From JABMOV01 sp964344305 (GTDB taxonomy: Bacteria; Fidelibacterota; Marinisomatia; Marinisomatales; JABMOV01): a DNA stretch of 64,000 nucleotides. Numbering within the stretch: the first letter of the stretch is position 1; every line of letters starts with the position of its first letter. This document shows, piece after piece, positions 52,105-61,745 of the stretch. The translations under genes were made by a program, and so were the position numbers. The stretch covers positions 1 to 64,000 of the forward strand of contig CAYFMT010000015.1 in the NCBI GenBank assembly GCA_964344305.1. The letters are read 5' to 3'. The notes below the pieces were generated by a model, which was not told the origin of the DNA, did not search any database, and saw only the letters and a program-made list of their open reading frames with translations.

Positions 52105-53423
52105 CGGCGAGAGAGCATGCATTAAACATCCTTCTTCAGTTCTGGGAAACAAACGACAGACTTAAAACGGTTACGGATTCCTATTTTAATAATCACACAA
52201 TTTCTGGGCAGGAAAGGCAGCGAATCATTGTCCAGACCAGGGATGTGATACGCTACATGTATCGATTGGATACATGGATTGAAGTAGCATCATCAAGACC
52301 AATAAAAAAAATTAAACCCATCATACTTACTATCCTTGAAATGGCTACGTACGAAATTACAATGGATGACCACATTCCTGACCATGCGGCGATAAACAGT
52401 GCAGTTGAATTGGCAGGAAAGAGAACAGGGGCCTATGCAAAAGGATTTGTGAATGGGGTGCTTCGGTCCATAACTCGGCTTGACAAACGTGATGTATTCC
52501 CTACAGTGAATTCCAATGAGTACCTGTCCTTATGGTATTCTTACCCGGATTGGATGGTTAAACGGTGGAAAAAGCAGTTTGACACCGACGAGATTTACAA
52601 TGTATTGGAGGAAGGGAATCGCCATCCCCACATGTCGATACGCTTGAATCCTAATCGTCTGACAGCCCACAAATTCGAAACATGGTGTCAATCCAATGGT
52701 ATTGATATATCTAAAACAGAATACTCAGAGCATTTTTATACAATCACTAAAAATGCCGGGAAGATTTTTTCATTTTCCGGATTTCATGAGGGAGTTATTT
52801 CCATACAAGATAGAGGGGCAGGGATTCTTGTTGAATTGTTGGATCCACAGCCTGGGGATACTATTCTGGACGTGTGTGCAGCACCGGGCACTAAATCCCT
52901 GTACATTGCAGAAAAACTTTCCGGGAAAGGTTATGTCTATTCCAGTGATGTAGATGAAAGCCGTATGAATCTTGGCATGAAAGATATGGACCGCCATGGG
53001 AATAAACTCATTGAATGGCGGGTGGCTGATGCTTCCAGGGATGAATTTCCAATGGTAGATAAAATACTCATCGATGCCCCGTGTTCCGGTACCGGAGTTA
53101 TTAGAAGACGCCCTGATATAAAATGGAGACGGGAGGAAGGTGAGTTGACAGAATATGTCTCTACTCAAATAGGTATTCTATCCAATATGAGCCAATATGT
53201 AAAATCTGGCGGCACTATCGTCTACGGTACCTGCAGTATGGAGCCGGAAGAAAACATGGAAGTGGTTAAATTATTCCTGACCAGATTTCCAGACTTTTCC
53301 ATTGATCCTCATATTCCTGATACCTTGCACTTATGGAAAAATGATGATGGGGCAATTGAAACCTTTTCCCACAAACATGCATTGGATGGTATGTTTGGTA
53401 TCCGACTAAAAAAACATGGTTAA
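52101..53423 (+). CDS. rsmB: 16S rRNA (cytosine-967-C5)-methyltransferase RsmB
   Basis: The 440-residue enzyme has an N-terminal NusB-like RNA-binding domain (AREHALNILLQFW, VIRYMYRLDTWIE) and a C-terminal SAM domain (LDVCAAPGTKSLYIAEKL, IDAPCSGTGVIRRRPDIKW and YGTCSMEPEENMEVV, holding the two catalytic Cys). The ATG at 52101 overlaps the fmt stop; an in-frame ORF upstream to 52014 lies within fmt. It overlaps the PASTA gene by 8 bp. Confidence 0.94.
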   Translation: MTAREHALNILLQFWETNDRLKTVTDSYFNNHTISGQERQRIIVQTRDVIRYMYRLDTWIEVASSRPIKKIKPIILTILEMATYEITMDDHIPDHAAINSAVELAGKRTGAYAKGFVNGVLRSITRLDKRDVFPTVNSNEYLSLWYSYPDWMVKRWKKQFDTDEIYNVLEEGNRHPHMSIRLNPNRLTAHKFETWCQSNGIDISKTEYSEHFYTITKNAGKIFSFSGFHEGVISIQDRGAGILVELLDPQPGDTILDVCAAPGTKSLYIAEKLSGKGYVYSSDVDESRMNLGMKDMDRHGNKLIEWRVADASRDEFPMVDKILIDAPCSGTGVIRRRPDIKWRREEGELTEYVSTQIGILSNMSQYVKSGGTIVYGTCSMEPEENMEVVKLFLTRFPDFSIDPHIPDTLHLWKNDDGAIETFSHKHALDGMFGIRLKKHG

Positions 53424-54174
53424 AACAACAATAAAATACATCCTGACAATTGGGGTTATTTCCTTATTGATTATTATCATTATGGATTACGTTGTAATGC
53501 CTGTTTATATCAGGAAAGGTGATACAAGGTATCTCATGGATGTGAAAGATCGATCATTGTCAGCAGCCATGGACAAACTCACTTCTGAAGGATTTTCCGG
53601 ATTGGTATATGATACACTTTATACTAACAATATGCCCCCAGGTATAGTGGTGGATCAATTCCCAAAACCCAATACACAGGTAAAACCCGGTCGCACAATA
53701 CGATTAATGATTACGGCCCCTGAAAAACTGGTTGAAGTTCCTTCACTTGTAGGTCAATCAAGACGAAGTGCAGAAATAATATTGTACCAGCTTGGACTGG
53801 CAATTGATACAGTGTATACTGAATTCAACCCGGATTACCCTAAAGGTACAGTGGCATGGCAAAGTCCAAAAGGGGGAGACTTCTTAAAAAAAGGTCATGG
53901 CGTTCACCTCACTATCAGTGAAGGATTGCCACCGAACTTCTTCCAGGTACCGAATATTTTTGGTTTAAGCAAGGCCAAGGCAGAAGAAGAACTGGCAAAG
54001 GCAGGATTGAAAATTGGCAAAATATTCTATCAGCAGAATTATGATTTAATTCCATACACCGTGCTGGATCAGTCCATCAATGCGGGAACAGTTTTAGAAT
54101 CTGCACAGGATATCGATATTACTGTTAGTGTACTGGATATGGATGACATTTTTAATCGAATTATCAACCAGTAA
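53416..54174 (+). CDS. Membrane-anchored PASTA-domain protein
   Basis: The 252-residue protein has an N-terminal membrane helix (ILTIGVISLLIIIIMDYVVM) and three PASTA domains: the first around VKDRSLSAAMDKLTSEGF, the second VPSLVGQSRRSAEIILYQLGL, and the third VPNIFGLSKAKAEEELAKAGLKIG, each followed by a beta segment ending in VxPG-type turns. PASTA domains bind muropeptides. There is no kinase or transpeptidase domain, so this is a stand-alone PASTA protein that may sense or organise peptidoglycan. It overlaps rsmB by 8 bp. Confidence 0.85.
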   Translation: MVKTTIKYILTIGVISLLIIIIMDYVVMPVYIRKGDTRYLMDVKDRSLSAAMDKLTSEGFSGLVYDTLYTNNMPPGIVVDQFPKPNTQVKPGRTIRLMITAPEKLVEVPSLVGQSRRSAEIILYQLGLAIDTVYTEFNPDYPKGTVAWQSPKGGDFLKKGHGVHLTISEGLPPNFFQVPNIFGLSKAKAEEELAKAGLKIGKIFYQQNYDLIPYTVLDQSINAGTVLESAQDIDITVSVLDMDDIFNRIINQ

Positions 54175-54177
54175 ACC

Positions 54178-54762
54178 TTGACGACCATTTCTCTAAAAAA
54201 AGACATCAACCGGAAGCTCATCCACATTGCAAATTGTTGGATCGCACTGAGCTATATATTTGTATTTCAGACCAGGGAATCATTCGTCACATTTTTTGTA
54301 ATTGTGAGTATTATATCTGTTATCATTGAGTTAAGCAGGAAACGTGATGGGTTTATAAAAAATATTTTTGCTAGATGGTTTGATCCCATGCTAAAAGAGC
54401 ACGAGCTGAAGGGAAGGCTGACAGGGGCATCATGGACCTTTGTCACTGTGGCTGTACTTGGGATTCTCTTTCCACGGGATATTGTTGTGTTGTCACTATT
54501 GTTCTTGCATGTTGGAGATCCGGTGGCTGCCATGGTAGGAATGAAGTTTGGTACCATCAAAATATTTGGTAAATCACTGGAGGGGACATTGGCAGGGATG
54601 GCAGCCTGTATTCTTGTATCATTACCATTCTCATCTTTTTCTCTATCCACGAGGCTTCTTGCTTCAGCTTGGGCCATGCTTATGGAAGTACTTCCCTGGC
54701 CAATTGATGATAATGTGGTCATCCCAGTAATGGGTGCAACCATGCTGTGGGTAATAGGATAA
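54178..54762 (+). CDS. Dolichol kinase-like / CTP-dependent lipid kinase
   Basis: The 194-residue membrane protein has about five or six helices and the Sec59/dolichol-kinase-like pattern RKLIHIANCWIALSY near the N-terminus and LFLHVGDPVAAMVGMKFGTIKIFGKSLEGTLAG in the second half. Family members transfer phosphate from CTP to prenols or diacylglycerol; in bacteria they are often annotated as phosphatidate cytidylyltransferase-like. The substrate cannot be told. It uses a TTG at 54178, three bases after the PASTA stop, because no ATG or GTG lies near the conserved start. Confidence 0.75.
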   Translation: MTTISLKKDINRKLIHIANCWIALSYIFVFQTRESFVTFFVIVSIISVIIELSRKRDGFIKNIFARWFDPMLKEHELKGRLTGASWTFVTVAVLGILFPRDIVVLSLLFLHVGDPVAAMVGMKFGTIKIFGKSLEGTLAGMAACILVSLPFSSFSLSTRLLASAWAMLMEVLPWPIDDNVVIPVMGATMLWVIG

Positions 54763-54766
54763 CCAA

Positions 54767-56827
54767 ATGACATTTTTATCCCCCACCATACTTTTTGGAT
54801 TGCTGGCTGTGTCAATTCCATTGATCATCCATTTATTGAGTTTGAGGAAGACAAAGGAAATTGAGTTCAGCTCTATTAGGTTTATTGAAGAATTAAAGCA
54901 TGAATCTATTCGCAGACTACAACTCAAGCACTGGATCCTGGTACTCCTGAGAATGCTTCTGATTGCTGCACTGGTATTGATGTTTGCAAGACCCGTAGGT
55001 AAGGGTTTTATCTCTGGAGCCATGACCGGGGAGCAGGAAACACGAGTGGCCATTCTCATTGATAACTCTGTGAGCATGTCAGCAGAAGTGGAATCAATCC
55101 CACTTCTTGAGAGGGTCCGGAAGGAAGTTCCGGGAATTTTGAATCAGTATGCCGGACAAACAACCGTGGATATTTGGAAAACATGCCCTCCTGCACGGGT
55201 TTATTCAGGACCGGCCAATGAACAGGCGATCCGTGAGTTAATTGGGGATATCCCAATGACATTCTCTAAAGACCACATTTGGAGTGCACTGGACACAATG
55301 ATGGCAGATCTGGATGTACGTGAACCCAATCGTGAATGTTTTATTTTCAGCGATTTCCAAACGACACCCCAGAAACCTATTTATTTATCCATGGCAGATT
55401 CCAGTGATACTCCCTGGCGGTTTTACCTCGTGGATCAACCGGATATAAATCACAATATTTCCATACGGACGGGACGGGTAGTGAGTCAGGTCAGACTTCC
55501 GGATCATATCATGAAAGTCAAAACCCACATTGAAAATGACGGAAAAATGACCATGGATTATTTCCCCGTGGAATTATACCTTGGCAGCCAGCGTGTAGGA
55601 CAGGTTGTCTCTTCTCTTACAGCCGGTTTTGGTAAAGATTTTGGATTTGAAGCCTTTCCCGGGAAAACCGGCATCATCCATGGAAAAATAACCGTGCCAA
55701 ACGATGATTTTACTCCTGATAATTCCCTGACCTTTGAGCTTTCAATTGCAGATCAAATAGCCTGTACGATCATAGGACAAAAAACTGAGGACATCTACCT
55801 TCTTGAAACGGCATTAGCGTCCATTGATAAACAATCTGATTTTCTGCTGGTAAATTCTCGAACTGCTCCGGTTATTGATAGAATTCCCCTGGATGAGACA
55901 GATGTGCTGATCCTGGTGAATCCGCAAAAGATAACCGATGAAGCTATCCTGCAAATTCAATCCTTCATAAACGATGGTGGAGGTGTCATCTGGTTTATGG
56001 GGGATGGGTTTGAAACAGATAAAACGTCCATGCAATATGCCGGATTAAAACTTCCTGTTCCTCGGGAAATGGTCATCCTTCCAGGTGAAAATTTTATCCC
56101 CGTAGTGGCTCCAGACCGGAACCACCCCATGCTGGACGGACTGAATGTCAGAAATTTTGAGACAGAATTACCACAGGTTTTCCGATATGTGCAGGTGGAG
56201 ACAAGTTCACAACATAATCCCATCCTGAGCCTGAGTAATGGTGATCCTTTCCTTGCAAGTATGCAGCAGGGGAATGGACAGTTGGTGGTGTGCACAAGCC
56301 TTTTGGATTTAAAATGGAATGACTTGCCTATGCGCGGGTTTATGGTTCCGCTCCTTCACCGAATTCTCCTTGTACTTGCCACAGATGAATCCAACAGCAT
56401 GCCCATTGAAGTGGATGCAACAAAAGCCATTGCGCTGGACAGGGACCTCATCCACAGCGAATGGTCTGTGGTGATGCCGTCAGGTCGAACGGTGTTGTAT
56501 ATTCCAGATTTTAATTCTGAAATGCTACTGGTGGATCAAACACATGAACTCGGGTCCTATACCGTTTTAGCAGATGGATTACCTTATACCGCTTTTTCTA
56601 CCCACCTGTCACCCGGTGAATATCCATCAACAAGAGTACCCGAAGATATCATTTTGAATTATTTTGATGTAGGTCAGGTTAGGTGGATTGATCCTGACAT
56701 CAAGCTGACAGGTGTGTTACAGGATATCCGTCTGGGAAAATCCATGTGGCGAATGTTTCTCATGATCGCTATCGGATTGTTTATTCTGGAGACCATCATA
56801 GGTCGTTCTGTCACAAAAGAAAAATAG
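54767..56827 (+). CDS. BatA-domain/von Willebrand A-like membrane protein
   Basis: The 686-residue protein starts with the BatA-type N-terminus (MTFLSPTILFGLLAVSIPLIIHLLSLRKTKEIEFSS, then LKHWILVLLRMLLIAALVLMFARP), continues with a vWA-like domain whose metal site reads ILIDNSVSMS, a large periplasmic region with a GATase-like stretch (INDGGGVIWFMGDGFE) and one C-terminal helix. Similar proteins occur in FCB genomes and are linked to aerotolerance and envelope stress only by name. Its function is unknown. It starts four bases after the previous stop. Confidence 0.78.
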   Translation: MTFLSPTILFGLLAVSIPLIIHLLSLRKTKEIEFSSIRFIEELKHESIRRLQLKHWILVLLRMLLIAALVLMFARPVGKGFISGAMTGEQETRVAILIDNSVSMSAEVESIPLLERVRKEVPGILNQYAGQTTVDIWKTCPPARVYSGPANEQAIRELIGDIPMTFSKDHIWSALDTMMADLDVREPNRECFIFSDFQTTPQKPIYLSMADSSDTPWRFYLVDQPDINHNISIRTGRVVSQVRLPDHIMKVKTHIENDGKMTMDYFPVELYLGSQRVGQVVSSLTAGFGKDFGFEAFPGKTGIIHGKITVPNDDFTPDNSLTFELSIADQIACTIIGQKTEDIYLLETALASIDKQSDFLLVNSRTAPVIDRIPLDETDVLILVNPQKITDEAILQIQSFINDGGGVIWFMGDGFETDKTSMQYAGLKLPVPREMVILPGENFIPVVAPDRNHPMLDGLNVRNFETELPQVFRYVQVETSSQHNPILSLSNGDPFLASMQQGNGQLVVCTSLLDLKWNDLPMRGFMVPLLHRILLVLATDESNSMPIEVDATKAIALDRDLIHSEWSVVMPSGRTVLYIPDFNSEMLLVDQTHELGSYTVLADGLPYTAFSTHLSPGEYPSTRVPEDIILNYFDVGQVRWIDPDIKLTGVLQDIRLGKSMWRMFLMIAIGLFILETIIGRSVTKEK

Positions 56828-56834
56828 GGTAGTC

Positions 56835-58130
56835 TTGAGCAGTCAAGAGAGAAGGGACTTAACGCACAACAGGGAAAAAGCCATCCTTGTGGGTGCCATC
56901 CATGGTGCAAATTCAGAAAGTGTAGTGGATGAACACCTGGAAGAATTGGACCTGTTGGCAGATACAGCGGGTGCAGATGTGGTTGGACGCATAACCCAGC
57001 GAATTTCCCGAATCAACCCCGCATTCTTTATTGGTAAAGGAAAAGCAGATCAGGTCATTCGGCAGGCAAAGGAACTGGGTGTATCTCTCATCATTTTTGA
57101 CGATGATCTCAGTCCCACACAAACAAAGAACTACCAAAAGCTCGTCGATAATATAAAGGTCATTGATCGGTCGACTCTTATTCTTGATATTTTTGTCAAA
57201 CATGCAAAAACAAAGGAATCCAAGACCCAGGTTGAACTTGCACAACTAGAGTATATGCTCCCAAGACTGACGCGTATGTGGACTCACCTTGAACGGCAGA
57301 TGGGCGGGGTCGGTACCAGGGCCGGGGCAGGTGAAACCCAGATCGAAGTGGACAGACGTTTGCTGCGCACTAGAATATCGAGGTTGAAAACAGATCTTGA
57401 GCGCATCGACAGGGAGAGGGATACCCAGAGTAAGAATAGAAGCCAGTTTTACCGGGTAGCCCTTGTTGGGTATACAAATGCAGGGAAATCCACCATTATG
57501 AAAACCGTATCCGGTGATGATGTGTATATCCAGGATCAATTGTTTGCTACACTTGACACCACTGTACGAATGGTGAAACTGGACGAAGATCATTCAATAT
57601 TATTGAGCGATACGGTAGGCTTTATCAGGAAGATCCCTCACCATTTGGTTGCCAGTTTTCGCAGCACGTTAAAAGAAGTCACAGATGCTGATCTCATTCT
57701 TATCGTTTTGGATGCTTCATCGCCCCAGATACTGGATCACTATTCCACCATCCAAGAGGTTCTGAAAGATCTTGGTGCAGCATCACAGGAGCAGATGATC
57801 GTATTGAATAAAATTGACTTACTGGATGAACCCAGCCGCCTACAGTATCTCATGCGTGAGTACCCTGAATCTGTTTCCATTTCTGCACAGGAACATTTGA
57901 GAATTGATCGTCTTCTCGATGCCATTAAGGAAAAAATGAATGCAGACTACAGTGTTCTGGAAGTGACCTTTACCTATCACCAGGGAAAACAAATGGCATC
58001 CGCGCAGGAAGGAGGTGTCATTGTAATGGATCGGCACTACGAGGAGGATGGTGTACGACTGGTGTTGAAAGGGCCTGAAAAACGTCTTCGTCAGATAGAA
58101 TCAGATATAAAAAAACCCGCCACTGAATAA
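56835..58130 (+). CDS. hflX: GTPase HflX
   Basis: The 431-residue GTPase has the HflX N-terminal domain (ADVVGRITQRISRINPAFFIGKGKADQV, FDDDLSPTQTKNYQKL, DRSTLILDIF), the coiled linker with GTRAGAGETQIEVDRR, and the G domain: GYTNAGKST, DTVGFIRKIPHHLVASFRSTLKEV and NKIDLL. It binds 50S/70S ribosomes and rescues stalled ribosomes under stress. A TTG at 56835 with AGGG five bases upstream is used, as no ATG lies before the conserved part. Confidence 0.94.
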   Translation: MSSQERRDLTHNREKAILVGAIHGANSESVVDEHLEELDLLADTAGADVVGRITQRISRINPAFFIGKGKADQVIRQAKELGVSLIIFDDDLSPTQTKNYQKLVDNIKVIDRSTLILDIFVKHAKTKESKTQVELAQLEYMLPRLTRMWTHLERQMGGVGTRAGAGETQIEVDRRLLRTRISRLKTDLERIDRERDTQSKNRSQFYRVALVGYTNAGKSTIMKTVSGDDVYIQDQLFATLDTTVRMVKLDEDHSILLSDTVGFIRKIPHHLVASFRSTLKEVTDADLILIVLDASSPQILDHYSTIQEVLKDLGAASQEQMIVLNKIDLLDEPSRLQYLMREYPESVSISAQEHLRIDRLLDAIKEKMNADYSVLEVTFTYHQGKQMASAQEGGVIVMDRHYEEDGVRLVLKGPEKRLRQIESDIKKPATE

Positions 58131-58162
58131 TTTCCAGAACCGTTGATGATTAACGGTGGAAA
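58131..58162 (+). terminator. Probable terminator after hflX
   Basis: TTTCCA and CCGTT pair with AACGG and TGGAAA, an 11-bp stem with a three-base bulge and a seven-base loop, directly after the hflX stop. There is no long T-run, so termination is probable but not certain. The remaining 58163-58391 holds no gene; a short hairpin (ACACAT-CTGA-ATGTGT, 58372-58387) may end the leftward symporter gene. Confidence 0.5.
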
Positions 58163-58391
58163 CCTCTTGTTTACAGCAAACTTCCTTTACCCCGCAAGCA
58201 GAGAAGGCCTGTTTTTTGTATCCAAAGTACAGCTTCCTATTGATAGTACTTGAGATTCTGGATAATCGCATCAGTGACGGGAATTGTAAAAAAGCTAATT
58301 CAAATTTAGCAGGGGAAATTTGAACATCAAATCATTTAGCTTTCAGGGAAAATTTTTGTGACCACAGTCTCACACATCTGAATGTGTACTG

Positions 58392-59627
58392 TCAGTCAAC
58401 ATTTTTGTAAAGCTCTATTTCTCCCTCACTTTTTGCTATAACTGCCGCTCCAATACTGTCGCTGGTAATGTTCACCATGGTACGGTACATATCCAGAGGG
58501 CGATCCACCGCAAGCATGGTGCCCACAATCATGGCTGCACCGGGATGATCCCCAAGTCCAACAGCCTCCAGCACAATAAATATCATGACTAGTCCGGCAG
58601 ATGGTACGGCCGCTGCACCCACCGATGCCAGGAACGCCGTTAGGACAATGACCAATTGCTGCGTGAACGATAAATCAAATCCAAGTACCTGGGATATAAA
58701 CAACACTCCGGCACATTCATACAATGCTGTGCCATCCATATTGATGGTGGCACCCAAAGGCAATACAAAACTGGTGGTTTTATTTGAAACACCCACATTG
58801 TTTTCAACACAATCCATGGTAACCGGTAATGTTGCACCGGATGAACTGGTGGAAAACGCCGTAATCATGGCTGATGCCATGGCTTTATAATGTTTTATGG
58901 GACTGATTCTGGTAAACAGCCAAAAGATAAGTGGCAACAGGATAAATACATGAATGGTGAGTCCGGAAAAAATGGTGATCATGTAGAGCCCAACTGCTCT
59001 AAACAACTCCCATCCTGTGGATGTTACAGCCTTAACGATCAGCCCGAAAACACCGATGGGTAGCAGTCGAATAACACCATGGGTTACGACCATCATGGTC
59101 TCAAAACCCGCCTGGAAAAAATTGGTCATGATGGCTTTTGGTTTTTCACTGAGGCGAGTAATTCCAAAACCAAATAGAATGGACCAAAAGATGATAGCCA
59201 GCATTTTTCCTTCAGCCATGGCCTGGATGGGATTGGTTGGGATCATTCGCATCAATATCCCTACTAATCCACCAGAATCTGACAGATTTGATGTATCAAA
59301 GGCTCCAGCACCAGAATCAATTGACACACCAACACCCGGTTGAATCATGTTGGTAAGAAATAATCCCACAACAATAGCTGTAATGGATGTAAGGAAATAA
59401 TAACCAAATGTTTTCAGTCCCATGCGTCCCAGTGTTTTGCTGTCCCCCAGACTTGCCACTCCTGACGTGATAGAAAACAGGACAAGAGGGACAATAATCA
59501 TCTTTAGCAGTCGCATGAACAGGGTTCCAAGAGGAATCACAACCTTGGCTGTGTCACCTGCTGCCAGGGCAAAAATAACCCCCAGTGCCATTGCAATTAG
59601 TACCTGCCAGTGTAGTTTAATCTTCAT
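58392..59627 (-). CDS. Dicarboxylate/amino acid:cation symporter (GltP-like)
   Basis: The 411-residue membrane protein is of the DAACS family: it has the conserved helix start LGTLFMRLLKMIIVPLVLFSI, the serine-rich re-entrant loop FSTSSSGATLPVTM, the NMDGT motif on the helix-7 side (LGATINMDGTALYE) and the VDRPLDMYRTMVNITSD segment near the end. It takes up glutamate/aspartate or C4-dicarboxylates with Na+ or H+. The gene is on the minus strand and preceded by a small ORF at 59649-59861. Confidence 0.92.
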   Translation of the reverse strand: MKIKLHWQVLIAMALGVIFALAAGDTAKVVIPLGTLFMRLLKMIIVPLVLFSITSGVASLGDSKTLGRMGLKTFGYYFLTSITAIVVGLFLTNMIQPGVGVSIDSGAGAFDTSNLSDSGGLVGILMRMIPTNPIQAMAEGKMLAIIFWSILFGFGITRLSEKPKAIMTNFFQAGFETMMVVTHGVIRLLPIGVFGLIVKAVTSTGWELFRAVGLYMITIFSGLTIHVFILLPLIFWLFTRISPIKHYKAMASAMITAFSTSSSGATLPVTMDCVENNVGVSNKTTSFVLPLGATINMDGTALYECAGVLFISQVLGFDLSFTQQLVIVLTAFLASVGAAAVPSAGLVMIFIVLEAVGLGDHPGAAMIVGTMLAVDRPLDMYRTMVNITSDSIGAAVIAKSEGEIELYKNVD

Positions 59628-59648
59628 ATAATGCCTTATGATTACAGG

Positions 59649-59861
59649 TTAACTGTTTTCTTTTTTCTCTTTGGATTTAATTTCAGAATAGGTGCGGTAA
59701 TAGGAATCACCTATTTTTCCTATCTCCTTCATAACACGGCCATGTGGTTTCGCATTTTTTCGATTTTTACCGAATTTAAAAATGCTGTGAAATGCTGTAT
59801 CAAACAAATCCTGAATATGGGCAAACACAGACCCAAGCTGTTCTGAGAGGGAGGATTTCAT
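59649..59861 (-). CDS. Small basic protein of unknown function
   Basis: This is a 70-residue Lys/Glu-rich ORF with an amphipathic N-terminal half (SEQLGSVFAHIQDLFDTAFHSIF) and a charged C-terminal tail (EIKSKEKKEN). It ends 22 bp before the symporter start, on the same strand. No family is recognised and no SD is visible. It is likely real because it fills an otherwise empty gap and its composition is protein-like, but a spurious ORF cannot be excluded. Confidence 0.4.
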   Translation of the reverse strand: MKSSLSEQLGSVFAHIQDLFDTAFHSIFKFGKNRKNAKPHGRVMKEIGKIGDSYYRTYSEIKSKEKKENS

Positions 59862-59961
59862 GGATGAAATCTAATGTTCTTTTTAAAAGATCGAGAGAGT
59901 TTAAGGAAGTCATATCATCTATCCATAGGAATAAGGGTCTATTCCGATTAATTTTCAACTT

Positions 59962-61716
59962 ATGAAAAAACTCACATCAAAATACATTTTACTGTTTTTG
60001 ACTTCCATTAGCGTTCTGGTATATTTTTCCATGACGTATGCACCCTACAAGGAGTTTGAGGCAATTGAATCAGAATTTCTTGAATTTTATTTTGAAACAA
60101 ACCCAATTACTGCCACCTGGATCGGAAATCATGCTTTTGATGGCAGGTTACCGGACCTGTCAGAAGAATCCATCCAGGATCAACTAACCGTACTTTACTC
60201 GTTTCAATCCAAACTTGAAAACATAAATTCCCTTGGATTAAGGGATTATCGTCGTCATGACTTGCAAATTCTATCCCATTCCGTGGATGAACGTATATTC
60301 AATCTCACAGAGTTGAAATCCCATATATGGAACCCACTCTACTATATTTCATCTCTTGGATATGCCTATGAATCCATTGCGAATTACGATTTTGCACCTG
60401 TGACCGAGCGCATGAAATCATTGATAGGACGACTGAACGCTACAGATACATTTGTAAAACAGGCCATGATGAATCTTGTTGCCATGCCCGAACCGCACCT
60501 TGAAACAGCGATTCATCAGTTGGATGCCTTGATTCGTCACCTGGACATTGGGTATACCGAACAAAAAAAACACCTGAGTGAAGATATAAGAGGCAGGTTA
60601 TCCAGTTCGTTGGATCAGGCTATACCTGCACTCATCTCGTTTAAATCATTTTTAGAGGAACGAATGGCAAATGGTCCGCATCGAACATTCAGGATCGGAC
60701 AGGATTTGTTTCAACAAAAATTGCACTATACATTGAATGAAGGAATTTCTTCAAAAGAAGTCCTGGCGAGAGCAGAATCACAATTAAAATTTATTCAGGG
60801 AGAAATGCTCGATCTTGCATTACCATTGTATGAAGATTGGTTTAAGGAAACGCCAATTCTCAATACCCATGCAGAACAACTGAAATTGATTCGACGTGTA
60901 ATGGATGAAATTAGTATTGACCATGTATCAAGAGACGACGTGGTGAATAATGCAAATGGGACCATAGATGAACTCATTGCATTTATCGAAGCAAATGATA
61001 TCATTACTCTGGATCCAAAACATCCTTTAGAAATCCGTGAAACACCAGAGTATCAGCGGGGTGTTAGCATTGCTTCCCTGCAATCACCTGGTCCTTTGGA
61101 AAGCAATCTCCCAACCTATTACAATGTATCTCCAGTTCCAGTTGATTGGACCGACGAACAGGCAGAATCATTTCTGAAGGAGTACAATAATTTTTCCGTG
61201 AAAATACTTTCCATTCATGAAGCGTTACCGGGTCATTATGTTCAGCTCTATTACGCGAATCGTCATCCTTCCCTGGTTCGCTCTGTATTTAGCAGTGGTG
61301 TCATGGTGGAAGGGTGGGCTCATTATGTGGAAGATATGATGATAGATGAAGGATTTGGTCAGGCTGATCCCAGGCTTAAACTGGTGGAAAGGAAGTGGAA
61401 ATTGCGTGGCATAGCCAACGCCATTATGGATTATCGGATTCATGCTGATAACATGACAAAAGATGAGGCTATGGCTCTAATGATTGATGAAACATTTCAG
61501 GAAGAATCAGAAGCCACTGGAAAATGGAGACGTGCACAGCTGACGTCCACTCAACTATCAACTTACTTTACCGGGTATTCACTCATGTGGGATTTACGCA
61601 GGGATGTGGAGGACACTCGCGGAGGTGAATTTAACCTTAAGGAATTCCATGAAGAGTTGCTGTCTCATGGATCCATACCTATTCGATTCTTGAGACAGGA
61701 ATTGCTAAAAAACTAA
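59962..61716 (+). CDS. DUF885-family putative metallopeptidase, exported
   Basis: The 584-residue protein opens with a signal/anchor (KYILLFLTSISVLVYFSMTYA) and then a helical DUF885 region (YFETNPITATWIGNHAFDGRLPDLS). It holds the zinc-type motif HEALPGHYVQL and, further on, EGWAHYVEDMMIDEG, which supplies the third ligand in the gluzincin-like DUF885 group. It should be a periplasmic or lipid-anchored peptidase. It stands between two transporter genes, which hints at peptide or amino-acid use, but no operon link is visible: the next gene starts 29 bp on. Confidence 0.85.
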   Translation: MKKLTSKYILLFLTSISVLVYFSMTYAPYKEFEAIESEFLEFYFETNPITATWIGNHAFDGRLPDLSEESIQDQLTVLYSFQSKLENINSLGLRDYRRHDLQILSHSVDERIFNLTELKSHIWNPLYYISSLGYAYESIANYDFAPVTERMKSLIGRLNATDTFVKQAMMNLVAMPEPHLETAIHQLDALIRHLDIGYTEQKKHLSEDIRGRLSSSLDQAIPALISFKSFLEERMANGPHRTFRIGQDLFQQKLHYTLNEGISSKEVLARAESQLKFIQGEMLDLALPLYEDWFKETPILNTHAEQLKLIRRVMDEISIDHVSRDDVVNNANGTIDELIAFIEANDIITLDPKHPLEIRETPEYQRGVSIASLQSPGPLESNLPTYYNVSPVPVDWTDEQAESFLKEYNNFSVKILSIHEALPGHYVQLYYANRHPSLVRSVFSSGVMVEGWAHYVEDMMIDEGFGQADPRLKLVERKWKLRGIANAIMDYRIHADNMTKDEAMALMIDETFQEESEATGKWRRAQLTSTQLSTYFTGYSLMWDLRRDVEDTRGGEFNLKEFHEELLSHGSIPIRFLRQELLKN

Positions 61717-61745
61717 TCCCTGGAAAACTAATCTAACACTCGACC

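Noticed and set aside
58372..58387. Hairpin ACACAT-CTGA-ATGTGT as a strong terminator for the symporter
   Set aside because: The stem is only 6 bp, AT-rich and without a U-run in the leftward transcript, so it is noted but not listed.
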